Assembly: GCF_002556635.1 (NCBI RefSeq)
Contig: NZ_MWMO01000011.1
Span: forward strand, 62,001-126,000
Reading direction: 5' to 3'
From: Novosphingobium sp. PC22D
GTDB lineage: Bacteria; Pseudomonadota; Alphaproteobacteria; Sphingomonadales; Sphingomonadaceae
DNA: 64,000 nt
The notes under the pieces: generated by a model
Seen by the model: the letters and a program-made list of their open reading frames with translations, nothing else
Told to the model about the DNA's origin: nothing
The model's database searches: none
In this document: piece after piece, positions 1 through 8,604 of the stretch
Layout of the letters: each line of letters starts with the position of its first letter
Numbering within the stretch: position 1 is the stretch's first letter
Position numbers and translations under genes: made by a program

Positions 1-678
1 GAGGAGCTGAAGGCCAAGCACGACTACCTGCAACTGTTCGGCGTCGATTCGGACGAGGACATCGCGCGCACGCTCGCCATGTTCGGCGGGTTTACGGAGG
101 GACTGCAGCTCTTCGCCAGCTTCGCCATGTTGATGAACTTCCCGCGCTTCAACAAGATGAAGGGCATGGGCCAGATCGTCACCTGGTCGATCCGCGACGA
201 ATCGCTGCACTGCGAAGGCATCACCAAGCTGTTCCACACCTTCGTCAAGGAACGCGGCTGCCTGACCAAGGCGGTCAAGGAAGACATCATCGATTGCTGC
301 CAGAAGACCGTGCGGCTGGAAGACGCCTTCATCGATCTCGCCTTCGAGATGGGCCCGGTCCCCGGCATGAGCGCCAAGGACATCAAGCGCTACATCCGCT
401 ACATCGCCGACTGGCGCCTCGGCCAGCTTGGCCTGCCCGCGATCTACATGATCGAGGACCACCCGCTCCCGTGGCTCACGCCGCTGCTCAACGGCGTCGA
501 GCACGCCAACTTCTTCGAGACCCGCGCGACGGAATATTCGAAGGGCGCCACCCGCGGTGACTGGAACACCGTCTGGGCGAACTTCGATCAGCGCAAGAAG
601 GCCAAGGCGGCGAACGAGGAAACCGAGGACGACGGCAGCGAGCCCGGCCTGTTCGGCGAGGGCGTCGCGGCGGAATAG
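1..678 (+). CDS. nrdB: ribonucleoside-diphosphate reductase beta subunit, 3' part
   Basis: This is the C-terminal 225 residues of the class I ribonucleotide reductase small subunit, which holds the metal/radical cofactor used by NrdA to make dNTPs in the cytoplasm. The frame is open from the first base, so the 5' end lies outside the window. Family signatures seen are GFTEGLQLF, whose Glu is a metal ligand, and RDESLHCEG, which gives the later Glu and His ligands. The C-terminus ends in an acidic, flexible tail (EETEDDGSEPGLFGE), the kind of tail that docks onto NrdA. The gene converges on nrdA across about 1.5 kb instead of sitting in an operon with it. The assignment is firm; only the subclass and any N-terminal domain cannot be seen. 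Confidence 0.95.
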   Translation, partial: EELKAKHDYLQLFGVDSDEDIARTLAMFGGFTEGLQLFASFAMLMNFPRFNKMKGMGQIVTWSIRDESLHCEGITKLFHTFVKERGCLTKAVKEDIIDCCQKTVRLEDAFIDLAFEMGPVPGMSAKDIKRYIRYIADWRLGQLGLPAIYMIEDHPLPWLTPLLNGVEHANFFETRATEYSKGATRGDWNTVWANFDQRKKAKAANEETEDDGSEPGLFGEGVAAE

Positions 679-799
679 GCGGGCAGCGCCGCCGTCGCGG
701 GCGTGTGCATTGCGACCATGAACGCGTGGCCGCGTTCCTTGCTCGGCGAGCGCGAAAAGGCGCCGGCCTGACTCTCCCGCGAGTCTCGGGACGTATGGT

Positions 800-824
800 C
801 CGGCGGCCAGCCGGATTTTCGTTT
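800..824 (+). terminator. possible weak terminator after nrdB
   Basis: A 5-bp GC stem (CCGGC/GCCGG) with a 5-nt loop is followed by ATTTTCGTTT. It lies 120 nt after the nrdB stop and just before the convergent small gene ends. The stem is short, so this is tentative. Confidence 0.3.
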
Positions 825-830
825 CGGGCT

Positions 831-992
831 CTACCGATCGCGCAGGCGCAGGCGGCGCAGGGCCCACCAGGCCGCGCCGCCGACGGCGCCGCCGAGCAGC
901 AGCAGCTTGCCGATCGCGCTGGCGGTGACCGTCAATGCGCCGACGGTAACCCCCCAGAAAAGCTGCGACATGATCGCCATGAACGTGTTCAT
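831..992 (-). CDS. small single-pass or hairpin membrane protein, unknown function
   Basis: This 53-residue frame starts MNTFMAIMSQLFWGV and continues with a long hydrophobic, Gly/Ala/Leu-rich stretch (about residues 8-45) ending WWALRRLRLRDR. A hydrophobic helix with a positively charged cytoplasmic tail suggests a small inner-membrane protein. It lies between nrdB and a secreted-protein gene and runs towards nrdB. I do not recognise a family. Support is the composition and the membrane-protein pattern only; the start could also be the internal Met at residue 5 or 8. Confidence 0.5.
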   Translation of the reverse strand: MNTFMAIMSQLFWGVTVGALTVTASAIGKLLLLGGAVGGAAWWALRRLRLRDR

Positions 993-1134
993 CGCCCCAT
1001 GATCGGGTGCGCCGCGTGTCGGGTCAAGGCGACGGCTGGGTGCGTTCCCGGAGCAAGTCTTAATTGACGATCAATCGATCACGGTTAATATTCGGGCTAT
1101 CGCGGGATGGACAGGAGCAACTGCCATCGAAGGT

Positions 1135-2151
1135 TTGGCACCCTTTGCGCTCGCGATTTTGACGAGCCTTGTCGCGATCACGCCCGCCGGGGCGCAGGCG
1201 CTGCGCGCCGGACCCGATCCCGCGATCGAGGCGCTGGATTTCTACGTCGGCAACTGGAACCAGACGGGCACGACCCGCCGCGACCCGCGCAGCGACTACC
1301 GGCCGCTGACCGGCAGCGAAAGCTGCTCGTGGGTCGACGGCAAGACCGCGGTCGTGTGCCGCGAGATGGTCAGCGACGGTTCGGGAACGTCCGATACGCT
1401 CTACATGCTTAGTTGGGACCGGGCCGGCCAGCGCTATCTCGTGCAGGGCACCGACTATGCCACGGGCGCGGTGATCAACGGCACCGGCACGCTTTCGGGC
1501 GGGGTCTGGTTCTGGGATCTGGTCCAGCGCACCGACGAGGATCGCACCGTGCTGAGGCTGGTGTTCGAGCCCGGCGACGGCGGAGCGCGCAGGCTCACCG
1601 TGGGTCTCGACGATGCCAGCGGGACCTGGCCGACAATCCGGCGGATCACGTACACGCGCACCGTGCAAAAATCGGTGCCGACCGTCCGGCGCAGCATGAT
1701 TCCGAGCACGCCGCAGCCCTCGGCCGCCCCACGTTCGTTCCGGCCCGCGCCCGCACCCGAACCGCAAGCGCCGGCAGGCAAGATCCCGGTGCCCGGGCTC
1801 CTGCCCTCACGCGATGCGCGCTCGGGTAACGCGGAGGCGTCCGGAGCCAAGACACCGATCCCGGTCCCGAAACTCCTGCCCGCGAAAGACGCGGACGAGC
1901 CCGGCGGCGAAAGGAAAGTCCCCGTACCCAAGCTCCTTCCGGCGCAGGACGCGGACGAGCCCAAATCCGCCGCGCCGCTTCCGGTCCCCAAGCTCCTGCC
2001 CGCCGGGGAGGCAGGCCAGCCCGAGAGCGCGAAGCGGGTTCCGATCCCCCAACTGCTGCCGGCCAAGGAGCCTGAAGAGGAAAAGCCCGCGCCGCGCTAC
2101 CCGGTGCCCAGACTGCTGCCCGGACCGGACGACGATTCCGAAGCGCCCTGA
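1135..2151 (+). CDS. secreted protein with lipocalin-like domain and proline-rich C-terminal repeats
   Basis: The 338-residue product has a short signal peptide (about 1-22, cleavage after AGAQA), so it is exported. Residues about 30-180 look like a DUF1579-type beta-barrel domain (LDFYVGNWNQ, ESCSWVDGK, then regularly spaced beta strands), a fold often found in small secreted proteins of unknown ligand. From about residue 215 the chain is six imperfect copies of a unit of the form xPVPKLLPAxDADEP. No ATG is in frame upstream; TTG at 1135, with GAAGG just before it, is the best start and is a weak one. The gene converges with nrdA. The repeats could span the periplasm or bind the envelope, but that is inference; the function is unknown. 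Confidence 0.75.
   Translation: MAPFALAILTSLVAITPAGAQALRAGPDPAIEALDFYVGNWNQTGTTRRDPRSDYRPLTGSESCSWVDGKTAVVCREMVSDGSGTSDTLYMLSWDRAGQRYLVQGTDYATGAVINGTGTLSGGVWFWDLVQRTDEDRTVLRLVFEPGDGGARRLTVGLDDASGTWPTIRRITYTRTVQKSVPTVRRSMIPSTPQPSAAPRSFRPAPAPEPQAPAGKIPVPGLLPSRDARSGNAEASGAKTPIPVPKLLPAKDADEPGGERKVPVPKLLPAQDADEPKSAAPLPVPKLLPAGEAGQPESAKRVPIPQLLPAKEPEEEKPAPRYPVPRLLPGPDDDSEAP
1783..2142 (+). repeat. six tandem protein-level repeats xPVPKLLPAxDADEP
   Basis: Within the preceding secreted-protein gene the units IPVPGLLPS, IPVPKLLPA, VPVPKLLPA, LPVPKLLPA, VPIPQLLPA and YPVPRLLPG occur in order, each followed by an acidic spacer (DADEP, AGQP, EPEEE and so on). The core is constant while spacer length and sequence drift, the usual pattern of old tandem duplication under selection for the motif. 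Confidence 0.85.
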
Positions 2152-2236
2152 GGCCGACGCGACAAGACGCGCGGCGCGCGGCGGCGCAGCCCGACGACCC
2201 CCGCCGACGCACCGATCGCAAGCGAAACCGGTCAGC

Positions 2237-4240
2237 CTACTGGCAGGCGAGGCACTCGTCGTAGTCGGTCTCGTCCGCCAGTTCGAACTTGGGCGCCTCG
2301 GACGTGTTGTCCGCCTCCACTCCCCCGGCGAAACCGGCGCGCTGCACCGACTTCGAGCGCAGGTAGTAGAGCGACTTGATGCCCTTCTCCCAGGCCTGGA
2401 AGTGCAGCATCATCAGGTCCCACTTGTCGACGTCGGCGGGGATGAAGAGGTTGAGCGACTGCGCCTGGTCGACGAACGGCGTGCGGTCGGCGGCGAATTC
2501 GAGCAGCCAGCGCTGGTCGATCTCGAAGCTCGTCTTGTACGTCGCCTTTTCCTCGGGGCTGAGGAAATCGAGATGCTGCACCGATCCGGCATGCTCGAGG
2601 ATCGAGTTCCACACGTTGGTCGAATCCTTCGACTTCGCGGCGAGCAGCTTCTGCAGGTAGGGGTTCTTCACCACGAAGCTGCCCGAAAGCGTCTTGTGCG
2701 TGTAGATGTTCGCCGGGATCGGCTCGATGCAGGCCGAGGTGCCGCCGCAGATGATCGAGATCGACGCGGTCGGCGCGATCGCCATCTTGCACGAGAAGCG
2801 CTCCATCACGCCCACGTCGGCGGCGTCCGGGCAGGGCCCGCGCTCGTTGGCGAGCAGCATCGAGGCCTCGTTGGCCTTCTGGTTGATGTGCTGGAACATC
2901 TTGATGTTCCAGGCCTTGGCCATGGCGCTCTCGAAGGCGATGCCCTTCTTCTGCAGGAACGAGTGGAAGCCCATCACGCCCATGCCGACCGAACGCTCGC
3001 GCGCGGCGGAGTACTTGGCCCGCGCCATCTCGTCGGGCGCGCGCTCGATGTAGTCGGACAGCACATTGTCGAGGAAGCGCAGCACGTCCTCGACGAAGCG
3101 CTTCTCGCCGTGCCACTCGTCCCAGGTCTCGAGATTGAGCGAGGAGAGGCAGCATACCGCGGTGCGATCGGCGCCGAGGTGGTCGCGCCCGGTCGGCAGG
3201 GTGATTTCCGAGCACAGGTTCGAGGTCGAGACCTTGAGCCCCAGCTCGCGATGATGCTTCGGCATCATCCGGTTCACCGTATCGGAGAAGACGATGTAGG
3301 GCTCGCCGGTGGCAAGGCGCGTCTCGACCAGCTTCTGGAACAGCGAGCGCGCGTCGACCTTGCCGCGCACCGAACCGTCCTTCGGGCTGCGCAGCTCGAA
3401 TTCCGAGCCTTCGCGCACCGCTTCCATGAACTCGTCGGTAAGCAGCACGCCATGGTGCAGGTTGAGCGCCTTGCGGTTGAAGTCGCCCGAGGGTTTGCGG
3501 ATCTCGAGGAATTCCTCGATCTCGGGGTGGTGAATATCGATGTAGCAGGCCGCCGAGCCGCGCCGCAGCGAGCCCTGGCTGATCGCGAGGGTAAGCGAAT
3601 CCATCACCCGCACGAAGGGGATGATGCCGCTGGTCTTGCCGTTGAGGCCGACCGGCTCGCCGATGCCGCGCACTTGGCCCCAGTAAGTGCCGATGCCGCC
3701 GCCGCGCGAGGCGAGCCAGACGTTCTCGTTCCAGGTGTTGACGATGCCCTCAAGGCTGTCGTCGACCGAGTTGAGATAGCACGAGATCGGTAGCCCGCGT
3801 CCGGTGCCGCCGTTCGAGAGCACGGGCGTCGCGGGCATGAACCACAGCTTCGAGATATAGTCGTAGAGCCGCTGCGCGTGCCCCTCGTCGTCGGCATAGG
3901 CATCGGCGACGCGCGCGAAGAGATCCTGGTACTTTTCGCCGGGCAGGAGATAGCGGTCGTCGAGCGTCTCCTTGCCGAATTCGGTGAGGAGCGCGTCGCG
4001 CGCCGGATCGACGGCGATATTGAAGCGCCGCTCGCGGATCGCCTTCGAATCCTCGCCGGCCTTCGCCTTGCGGTCCGCCTTGGGCTCCTCGACCAGATCG
4101 GCCGTGGCCTTGTCACTTCTTTCCGTCATGGCGATCGCCGAGCCCTTGCCCGCCTCCGTCTGTTCGAGAACCCCGTCGCTGGTTGCTGCTGCCACGTCTT
4201 CGCTTCCGATGTCCGCGTCGCTGCCGTTCCTGAAATCCAC
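2237..4240 (-). CDS. nrdA: ribonucleoside-diphosphate reductase alpha (catalytic) subunit
   Basis: This 667-residue large subunit of class I ribonucleotide reductase reduces NDPs using a radical supplied by NrdB. Visible active-site elements are Cys154 (SCYLNS), the N-x-C-x-E motif at 341-345 (NLCSEI), the Cys pair at 363-364 (AVCCLSSLN), the radical-path Tyr pair in SLYYLRSKS, and the C-terminal redox pair CLAC used for re-reduction. The N-terminal 60 residues are low-complexity and show no ATP-cone sequence, so dATP feedback through that domain is not expected in this subunit. The GTG at 4240 is preceded by AGGGG; an ATG at 4129 (MTERSDK) is the alternative start. The product is full length for this family. 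Confidence 0.96.
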   Translation of the reverse strand: MDFRNGSDADIGSEDVAAATSDGVLEQTEAGKGSAIAMTERSDKATADLVEEPKADRKAKAGEDSKAIRERRFNIAVDPARDALLTEFGKETLDDRYLLPGEKYQDLFARVADAYADDEGHAQRLYDYISKLWFMPATPVLSNGGTGRGLPISCYLNSVDDSLEGIVNTWNENVWLASRGGGIGTYWGQVRGIGEPVGLNGKTSGIIPFVRVMDSLTLAISQGSLRRGSAACYIDIHHPEIEEFLEIRKPSGDFNRKALNLHHGVLLTDEFMEAVREGSEFELRSPKDGSVRGKVDARSLFQKLVETRLATGEPYIVFSDTVNRMMPKHHRELGLKVSTSNLCSEITLPTGRDHLGADRTAVCCLSSLNLETWDEWHGEKRFVEDVLRFLDNVLSDYIERAPDEMARAKYSAARERSVGMGVMGFHSFLQKKGIAFESAMAKAWNIKMFQHINQKANEASMLLANERGPCPDAADVGVMERFSCKMAIAPTASISIICGGTSACIEPIPANIYTHKTLSGSFVVKNPYLQKLLAAKSKDSTNVWNSILEHAGSVQHLDFLSPEEKATYKTSFEIDQRWLLEFAADRTPFVDQAQSLNLFIPADVDKWDLMMLHFQAWEKGIKSLYYLRSKSVQRAGFAGGVEADNTSEAPKFELADETDYDECLACQ

Positions 4241-4882
4241 TGATCGCCCCTGTTAAGTTCGGGCCGTCCGCTCGGATGGCCCCCGCGTCCCGACGTTGCG
4301 TCCGATTCGGCTGGAGCGATCGCTCCCGCCTAGCAGATTGGGTACAAAAAGTGAACGAAAACACTCACCCCCTGCGCCCGAGCCGCGCTGTTCGATAAAC
4401 GCGCCGCAGACCCGATTCCGAGAGGACGGCCCCTTGCCGTCAGCCTTGTCACGAAATCTAGGTGTTGCGCCCTAATGATCAGCGAGCCACAACCCATAGT
4501 GCCGTATCTGGAATCGGGCGCAAGGGGTGGGGCCGATTTCGAAGCGCCTCTCCGAAGGCGCGCGCAGCCGCCCCCTCCCCCTCGCGACGCGCGGGAAATC
4601 CGTCACTCCGCAAGACTGCAAGTCCAAAGTCGCTCTGGCTACACGACTATTTTTCCACATCAATTCGCGCCGAACGGAATCGGACATGCGACGAACCGTG
4701 AGCCCGCGCTGGCTCGCGCCGGTTGTCGGCCGCGCGCCATCTCGCCTGGTCCCTGTCGGCGGCGCCCGGCGTGCCGTCCGCGTTCCGCCGCTTATTCGGC
4801 GCGCCTGCGTGCAACCCCTTTGTCAAAGCGCGGTTCTAGCGCAGGGATGTCCCGGCTTCAGCGCGAGTCCAAAGGAGAAACC
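4241..4882. other. 640-bp non-coding region between nrdA and the GlsB-like gene
   Basis: The region carries the nrdA promoter (reading left) and the promoter of the GlsB-like gene (reading right). An AT-rich stretch at about 4340-4365 is the likeliest nrdA promoter area. Several frames of 70-135 codons cross it on both strands, but all are arginine/proline-rich shadows with no family resemblance. No convincing NrdR or CtrA site was found. Confidence 0.5.
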
Positions 4883-5128
4883 ATGCTCAATATCATCGGC
4901 GCCATCATCAGCGGCCTCATCGTCGGCGCGCTAGCGAAGTGGTTCTATCCCGGCGTGGTGCCGATGAGCCTGATCGGCACGATCCTGCTCGGCGTCGGCG
5001 GCTCGCTGGTGGCCGGGCTCATCACCAGCCGGGGCCGCCGCGATTTCCAGCCGGCCGGCTGCCTCGCCTCGATCCTGGGCGCCATGGCGCTGATTTTCAT
5101 CGGACGCGCGCTCGGGCTCGGCTTCTAG
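4883..5128 (+). CDS. GlsB/YeaQ/YmgE family stress-associated membrane protein
   Basis: The 81-residue product has three hydrophobic helices: MLNIIGAIISGLIVGALAKW, then VPMSLIGTILLGVGGSLVAGLI, then a C-terminal one. The Gly-rich motif IGTILLGVGGSLVAG is the signature of the transglycosylase-associated (GlsB/YeaQ) family of tiny inner-membrane proteins often linked to general stress. AAAGGAG sits 6 nt before the ATG. The family's biochemical function is not established. The gene runs alone and converges on nadB. Confidence 0.85.
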   Translation: MLNIIGAIISGLIVGALAKWFYPGVVPMSLIGTILLGVGGSLVAGLITSRGRRDFQPAGCLASILGAMALIFIGRALGLGF

Positions 5129-5160
5129 GGGGGCGAAACCCGCCGGGCGCCTAGAGCGCG

Positions 5161-6759
5161 TCACGGCACCAGCACCGTGTCATGCGCCTCGGGCAGCAGC
5201 GCGGGATAGTCGAGCGTGTAGTGCAGCCCGCGGCTCTCGTGCCGCTGCAGCGCGGAGGTGACGATCAGGTCGGCGCTCTGCAGCAGGTTGCGTAACTCGA
5301 TCAGATCGGTCGAGACCCGGAAGTGGCGGTAATACTCCTCGATCTCGTCATTAAGCATCTTGATCCGGTGCTGGGCGCGCTCGAGCCGCTTGGTCGTGCG
5401 TACGATGCCGACGTAGTTCCACATGAAGCGGCGGATCTCGGTCCAGTTCTGCTTGATGACGACTTCCTCGTCCGAATCGGTGACGCGGCTTTCGTCCCAG
5501 GGATTGACTGGCGGCGGCTCGTCGAAGGCGTCCCAATGATCAAGGATGTCGGCCGCCGCAGCCTCACCGAAGACGAAGCATTCGAGCAGCGAGTTCGAGG
5601 CAAGGCGGTTGGCGCCATGGAGCCCGCTCTCGGTGCATTCGCCCGCAGCGTAGAGCCCGGGCAGATCGGTCTTGCCGTTGAGATCGATCAGTACGCCCCC
5701 GCAGGTGTAGTGCTGGGCGGGCACGACCGGGATCGGCTCGGTCGTCATGTCGATGCCCAGGCCCAGCAGTTTCTCGTGAATGGTCGGGAAGTGCTCCTTC
5801 ACGAACTCGGGCGGCTTGTGGCTGATATCGAGGTGCACGTAATCGAGACCGTAGCGCTTGATCTGGTCGTCGATCGCGCGCGCGACAATATCGCGCGGCG
5901 CCAGTTCGAGCCGATCGTCGTATTCGGGCATGAAGCGATGGCCGGTGACCGGGTGCTTGAGCCGCCCGCCCTCGCCGCGCACCGCCTCGGTGATGAGGAA
6001 GTTCTTGACCTCGAGATTGTACAGACAGGTCGGGTGGAACTGCATCATCTCCATGTTCGAGACGCGCGCGCCCGCGCGCCAGGCCATGGCGATGCCGTCG
6101 CCGGTGGCGCCCCGGGGCGCCGTGCTGAACTGATAGACGCGGCCCGCGCCGCCGGTGGCGAGCACCGTCGCGCGCGCGACATGCGCTTCGACGTGGCCGG
6201 TCGCCTCGTCGAGCGCATAGACGCCCCAGACGCGACCCGAGCCCGAATAGCGCGCCTCGTGCCGTCCGGTGATGAGATCGATGCACGAACGCCCGGGCAG
6301 AAGCGTGATGTTGGGATTGGCCTCGGCCGCCTTGAGCAGCGCCGACTGCACCGCCCAGCCGGTCGCGTCGTTTACGTGGACGATGCGGCGGTGCGAATGC
6401 CCGCCCTCACGCGTGAGGTGCAGGCTGGGACCCTCGGTGTTGAAGGGCACGCCGAGTTCCACCAGCCGCTCGATCGCGAGCGGCGCGCGCTCGATCACGA
6501 ACTCGACCGTCTCGAGGCGGTTGAGCCCGGCGCCGGCGATCATCGTGTCGCGAATGTGGTTCTCGAAAGTGTCGCCGGCATCGAGCACGGCGGCGATACC
6601 GCCCTGGGCCCATGCCGTGGAACCGCCGGTCAGCGAGCCCTTGGCGAGGACGAGCACTTTCAGGCGCTCGGCAAGCGCCAAGGCAGCGGTCAGTCCGGCG
6701 CCGCCCGATCCCACCACAACGACATCGTAGCCGTCCGTATTACGGTTTTGCGAATCCAT
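5161..6759 (-). CDS. nadB: L-aspartate oxidase
   Basis: The flavoprotein catalyses L-aspartate to iminoaspartate, the first step of de novo NAD synthesis; quinolinate synthase NadA then uses the product. The 532-residue length is normal. The FAD-binding motif VVVVGSGGAGLTAALALAE is at about residues 14-32. The substrate-site region AWAQGGIAA, the FAD-contact segment ATGGAGRVYQFSTAPRGATGDG, and YTCGGVLIDLNGKTDLPGLYAAGE are all present. The C-terminal helical domain (about 420-532) is complete. No nadA or nadC is adjacent, so the gene seems to be a single transcription unit. Confidence 0.95.
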   Translation of the reverse strand: MDSQNRNTDGYDVVVVGSGGAGLTAALALAERLKVLVLAKGSLTGGSTAWAQGGIAAVLDAGDTFENHIRDTMIAGAGLNRLETVEFVIERAPLAIERLVELGVPFNTEGPSLHLTREGGHSHRRIVHVNDATGWAVQSALLKAAEANPNITLLPGRSCIDLITGRHEARYSGSGRVWGVYALDEATGHVEAHVARATVLATGGAGRVYQFSTAPRGATGDGIAMAWRAGARVSNMEMMQFHPTCLYNLEVKNFLITEAVRGEGGRLKHPVTGHRFMPEYDDRLELAPRDIVARAIDDQIKRYGLDYVHLDISHKPPEFVKEHFPTIHEKLLGLGIDMTTEPIPVVPAQHYTCGGVLIDLNGKTDLPGLYAAGECTESGLHGANRLASNSLLECFVFGEAAAADILDHWDAFDEPPPVNPWDESRVTDSDEEVVIKQNWTEIRRFMWNYVGIVRTTKRLERAQHRIKMLNDEIEEYYRHFRVSTDLIELRNLLQSADLIVTSALQRHESRGLHYTLDYPALLPEAHDTVLVP

Positions 6760-6969
6760 TCACGCGCATTGCCGACAGAACGAACCGACCGCAAGATCAG
6801 GCGCCGGACGGGCGTTGCCACGGCCATTGTGCATTGCAACTTAACCAATCCCGTTGTATCTCTTTAGACATAGCCATCCCATCAGGGACATCAGGATCGC
6901 CGAGCGATTTTTGGGGAAATCGGGAAGCGTTCGACCACTTCATGAAACGCGGGCTGAAGGGGCGCGGCC

Positions 6970-7119
6970 ATGTCTGTCGGTATCATATTCTGTTGGCTGG
7001 ATCGCCACGATCCGGACCGAGCGAAGGTCAAGTGGGACGGGACCGAGTATATCGGAACCTGTCAAAGATGTGGCGCCTCGATCAAGCGCGAAGCGCACAA
7101 GAAGTGGCGGCGCGTCTAG
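6970..7119 (+). CDS. small protein with a CxxC pair, unknown function
   Basis: A 49-residue frame starting MSVGIIFCWLDRHDP contains one CxxC (TCQRCGASIKR) and a basic C-terminus (HKKWRRV). GAAGGGG lies about 7 nt before the ATG. The pattern resembles a half zinc ribbon that could bind a nucleic acid or dimerise around a metal. It sits between the nadB promoter region and the 3' end of the convergent ABC ATPase gene. Similar short Cys-containing proteins are common in sphingomonads, but I cannot name a family. Confidence 0.55.
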   Translation: MSVGIIFCWLDRHDPDRAKVKWDGTEYIGTCQRCGASIKREAHKKWRRV

Positions 7120-7159
7120 AAACCGCCGGCGGCAGGCGACTTGCCCCCCGCGCCTGCGA

Positions 7160-8095
7160 CTAGGCCGGATTACTCGTAAGGCGCACGAACACGTCCTCAA
7201 GGTCCGCCTCGCGCGTCGTCACGTCCACGATCGCGAAACCTTGCGCCTGGACAGCGGCGAGAACCTGACCCGCGTTTGCCTTGTCGATATCGTAAGTTAT
7301 CTCAACGATACGGTCGCCGACCTTCTCGCTCTTGCAAAAAGAGGGGTCGACCGGAATCTGTCCGAGATCGCGATCGAGCGTGAGCACGACCACTTTTTCG
7401 CGCGCCATGCCGATGAGATCGCGTGTCGGCTTGTTGGCGATGACTTCACCGTGGTTGATGATCGCGATCCTGTCGCACAGCTCCTCGGCCTCTTCGAGGT
7501 AGTGCGTCGTAAGCACGATCGTCGCGCCTTCACGGTTCATCTCGGTGACGAGATCCCAGAGCTGGCGGCGCAGTTCGACGTCGACGCCAGCGGTCGGCTC
7601 GTCGAGCACGATCACCGGCGGCGCGTGAACCAGCGCCTTGGCGATCAGCAGCCGGCGCTTCATCCCGCCCGAGAGCGTGCGCGCGTAGGCGTCGCGCTTG
7701 TCGGCCAGGTGCACCGCGCGCAGCAGCTCCTCGCTGCGCCGCAAGGGCTTGGCGATGCCGTAGAGCCCGGCCTGGATCTCGAGCACCTCGAAGGGGGTGA
7801 AGAACGGATCGAACACGATCTCCTGCGGTACGATGCCGATCGAGCGTTTGGCGTTACGCATGTCACGATCGATATCGAAGCCCCAGATGTCGATCGCACC
7901 GGACGTCTTGTTGACCAGTCCGGCCATGATGTTGATCAGCGTCGACTTGCCCGCCCCGTTGGGCCCGAGCAGGCCGAAGATGCCGCCTTCGGGAACATCG
8001 AACGAGACGCCCTTCAGCGCGAGCTTGGCTTCGCCGCCCGCAGGTGCATAGCGCTTGACGACATCACGGATCGAAATGGCGGGTGTGCTGGTCAT
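7160..8095 (-). CDS. ABC transporter ATP-binding protein (ABC-2/multidrug export type)
   Basis: The 311-residue cytoplasmic ATPase powers an ABC-2 type exporter. Seen in order are Walker A GPNGAGKST (about 44-52), Q-loop PQEIVF, signature LSGGMKRR (141-148), Walker B VIVLDEPTAGVD (161-172) and the H-loop TTHYLEEAEELCDR. The C-terminal 80 residues match the extra domain of the drug/polysaccharide-export subgroup. A longer frame exists upstream to 8269, but its N-terminus is Arg/Pro-rich and out of character, so ATG 8095 (MTSTPAIS) is chosen. No permease gene is adjacent in the window, so the membrane partner lies elsewhere. Confidence 0.9.
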   Translation of the reverse strand: MTSTPAISIRDVVKRYAPAGGEAKLALKGVSFDVPEGGIFGLLGPNGAGKSTLINIMAGLVNKTSGAIDIWGFDIDRDMRNAKRSIGIVPQEIVFDPFFTPFEVLEIQAGLYGIAKPLRRSEELLRAVHLADKRDAYARTLSGGMKRRLLIAKALVHAPPVIVLDEPTAGVDVELRRQLWDLVTEMNREGATIVLTTHYLEEAEELCDRIAIINHGEVIANKPTRDLIGMAREKVVVLTLDRDLGQIPVDPSFCKSEKVGDRIVEITYDIDKANAGQVLAAVQAQGFAIVDVTTREADLEDVFVRLTSNPA

Positions 8096-8258
8096 GGCCG
8101 GGCATGTGGTACAGCTTGGCGCGCGCGTAAAGAGCGCAGGTGCGGCCGGGACTGCACCGTGGAGACGCGGGCGCCCGGATCGGCGGCGCGGCCCTCGCGC
8201 GTCGGCCCGACGCCGTTTCGGCTGGAAAACCGCCGCGGGCGCTGGTAATCGGCCTGCC

Positions 8259-8501
8259 ATGAGCGACACGCCCGAAACCGTCTACACCGATTCCCGCCGC
8301 GTCTGGTGCGACGGGGCGACCGACATCCGCGCGGGATCGGCCCTCGGCCACCCGCGCGTCTACATGGAGATCGACCAGCGCGGCTGGGTCGAGTGCGGGT
8401 ATTGCGACCGCCGCTTCGTGCTCAAGGGCGCGCAGGAGCGGGGCGAGAAGGAAGTCTTCCCTGGCGACCTGCCCGAGCCTGGCGACGCCTCGGCCGCCTG
8501 A
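8259..8501 (+). CDS. zf-CHCC zinc-finger protein (NDUFS6-like)
   Basis: The 80-residue protein has the pattern C17-x(n)-HPRVYMEI-x(n)-CGYC, the zinc-binding layout of the zf-CHCC family, which includes the mitochondrial complex I accessory subunit NDUFS6. Alphaproteobacteria carry the same small protein, thought to associate with NADH dehydrogenase. The ATG at 8259 lies 160 bp from the divergent ABC gene. No other complex I genes are near. Confidence 0.85.
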   Translation: MSDTPETVYTDSRRVWCDGATDIRAGSALGHPRVYMEIDQRGWVECGYCDRRFVLKGAQERGEKEVFPGDLPEPGDASAA

Positions 8502-8604
8502 CCTCGCGCCTCCGCGCCCGAAGGGGCCGCAAACGCATTGCCGCAACTCGCGTCCGAGATCCGGAAGGCCCCGCCGAAAAGCCGTTGCCGCTTTCGGCCT
8601 GACG

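Noticed and set aside
705..1067. A 120-codon plus-strand frame after nrdB
   Set aside because: Arg/Pro/Cys-rich with no family resemblance, and it covers a better small membrane-protein frame on the other strand.
4450..4464. Imperfect palindrome CACGAAATCTAGGTG considered as an NrdR box before nrdA
   Set aside because: The spacing between the CAC and GTG arms is one base too long for the NrdR consensus, the centre is not TATA-like, and no second box was found nearby.
8096..8269. N-terminal extension of the ABC ATPase to 8269
   Set aside because: The added 58 residues are Arg/Pro-rich and unlike any ABC ATPase, and the shorter form has the normal start of the domain.
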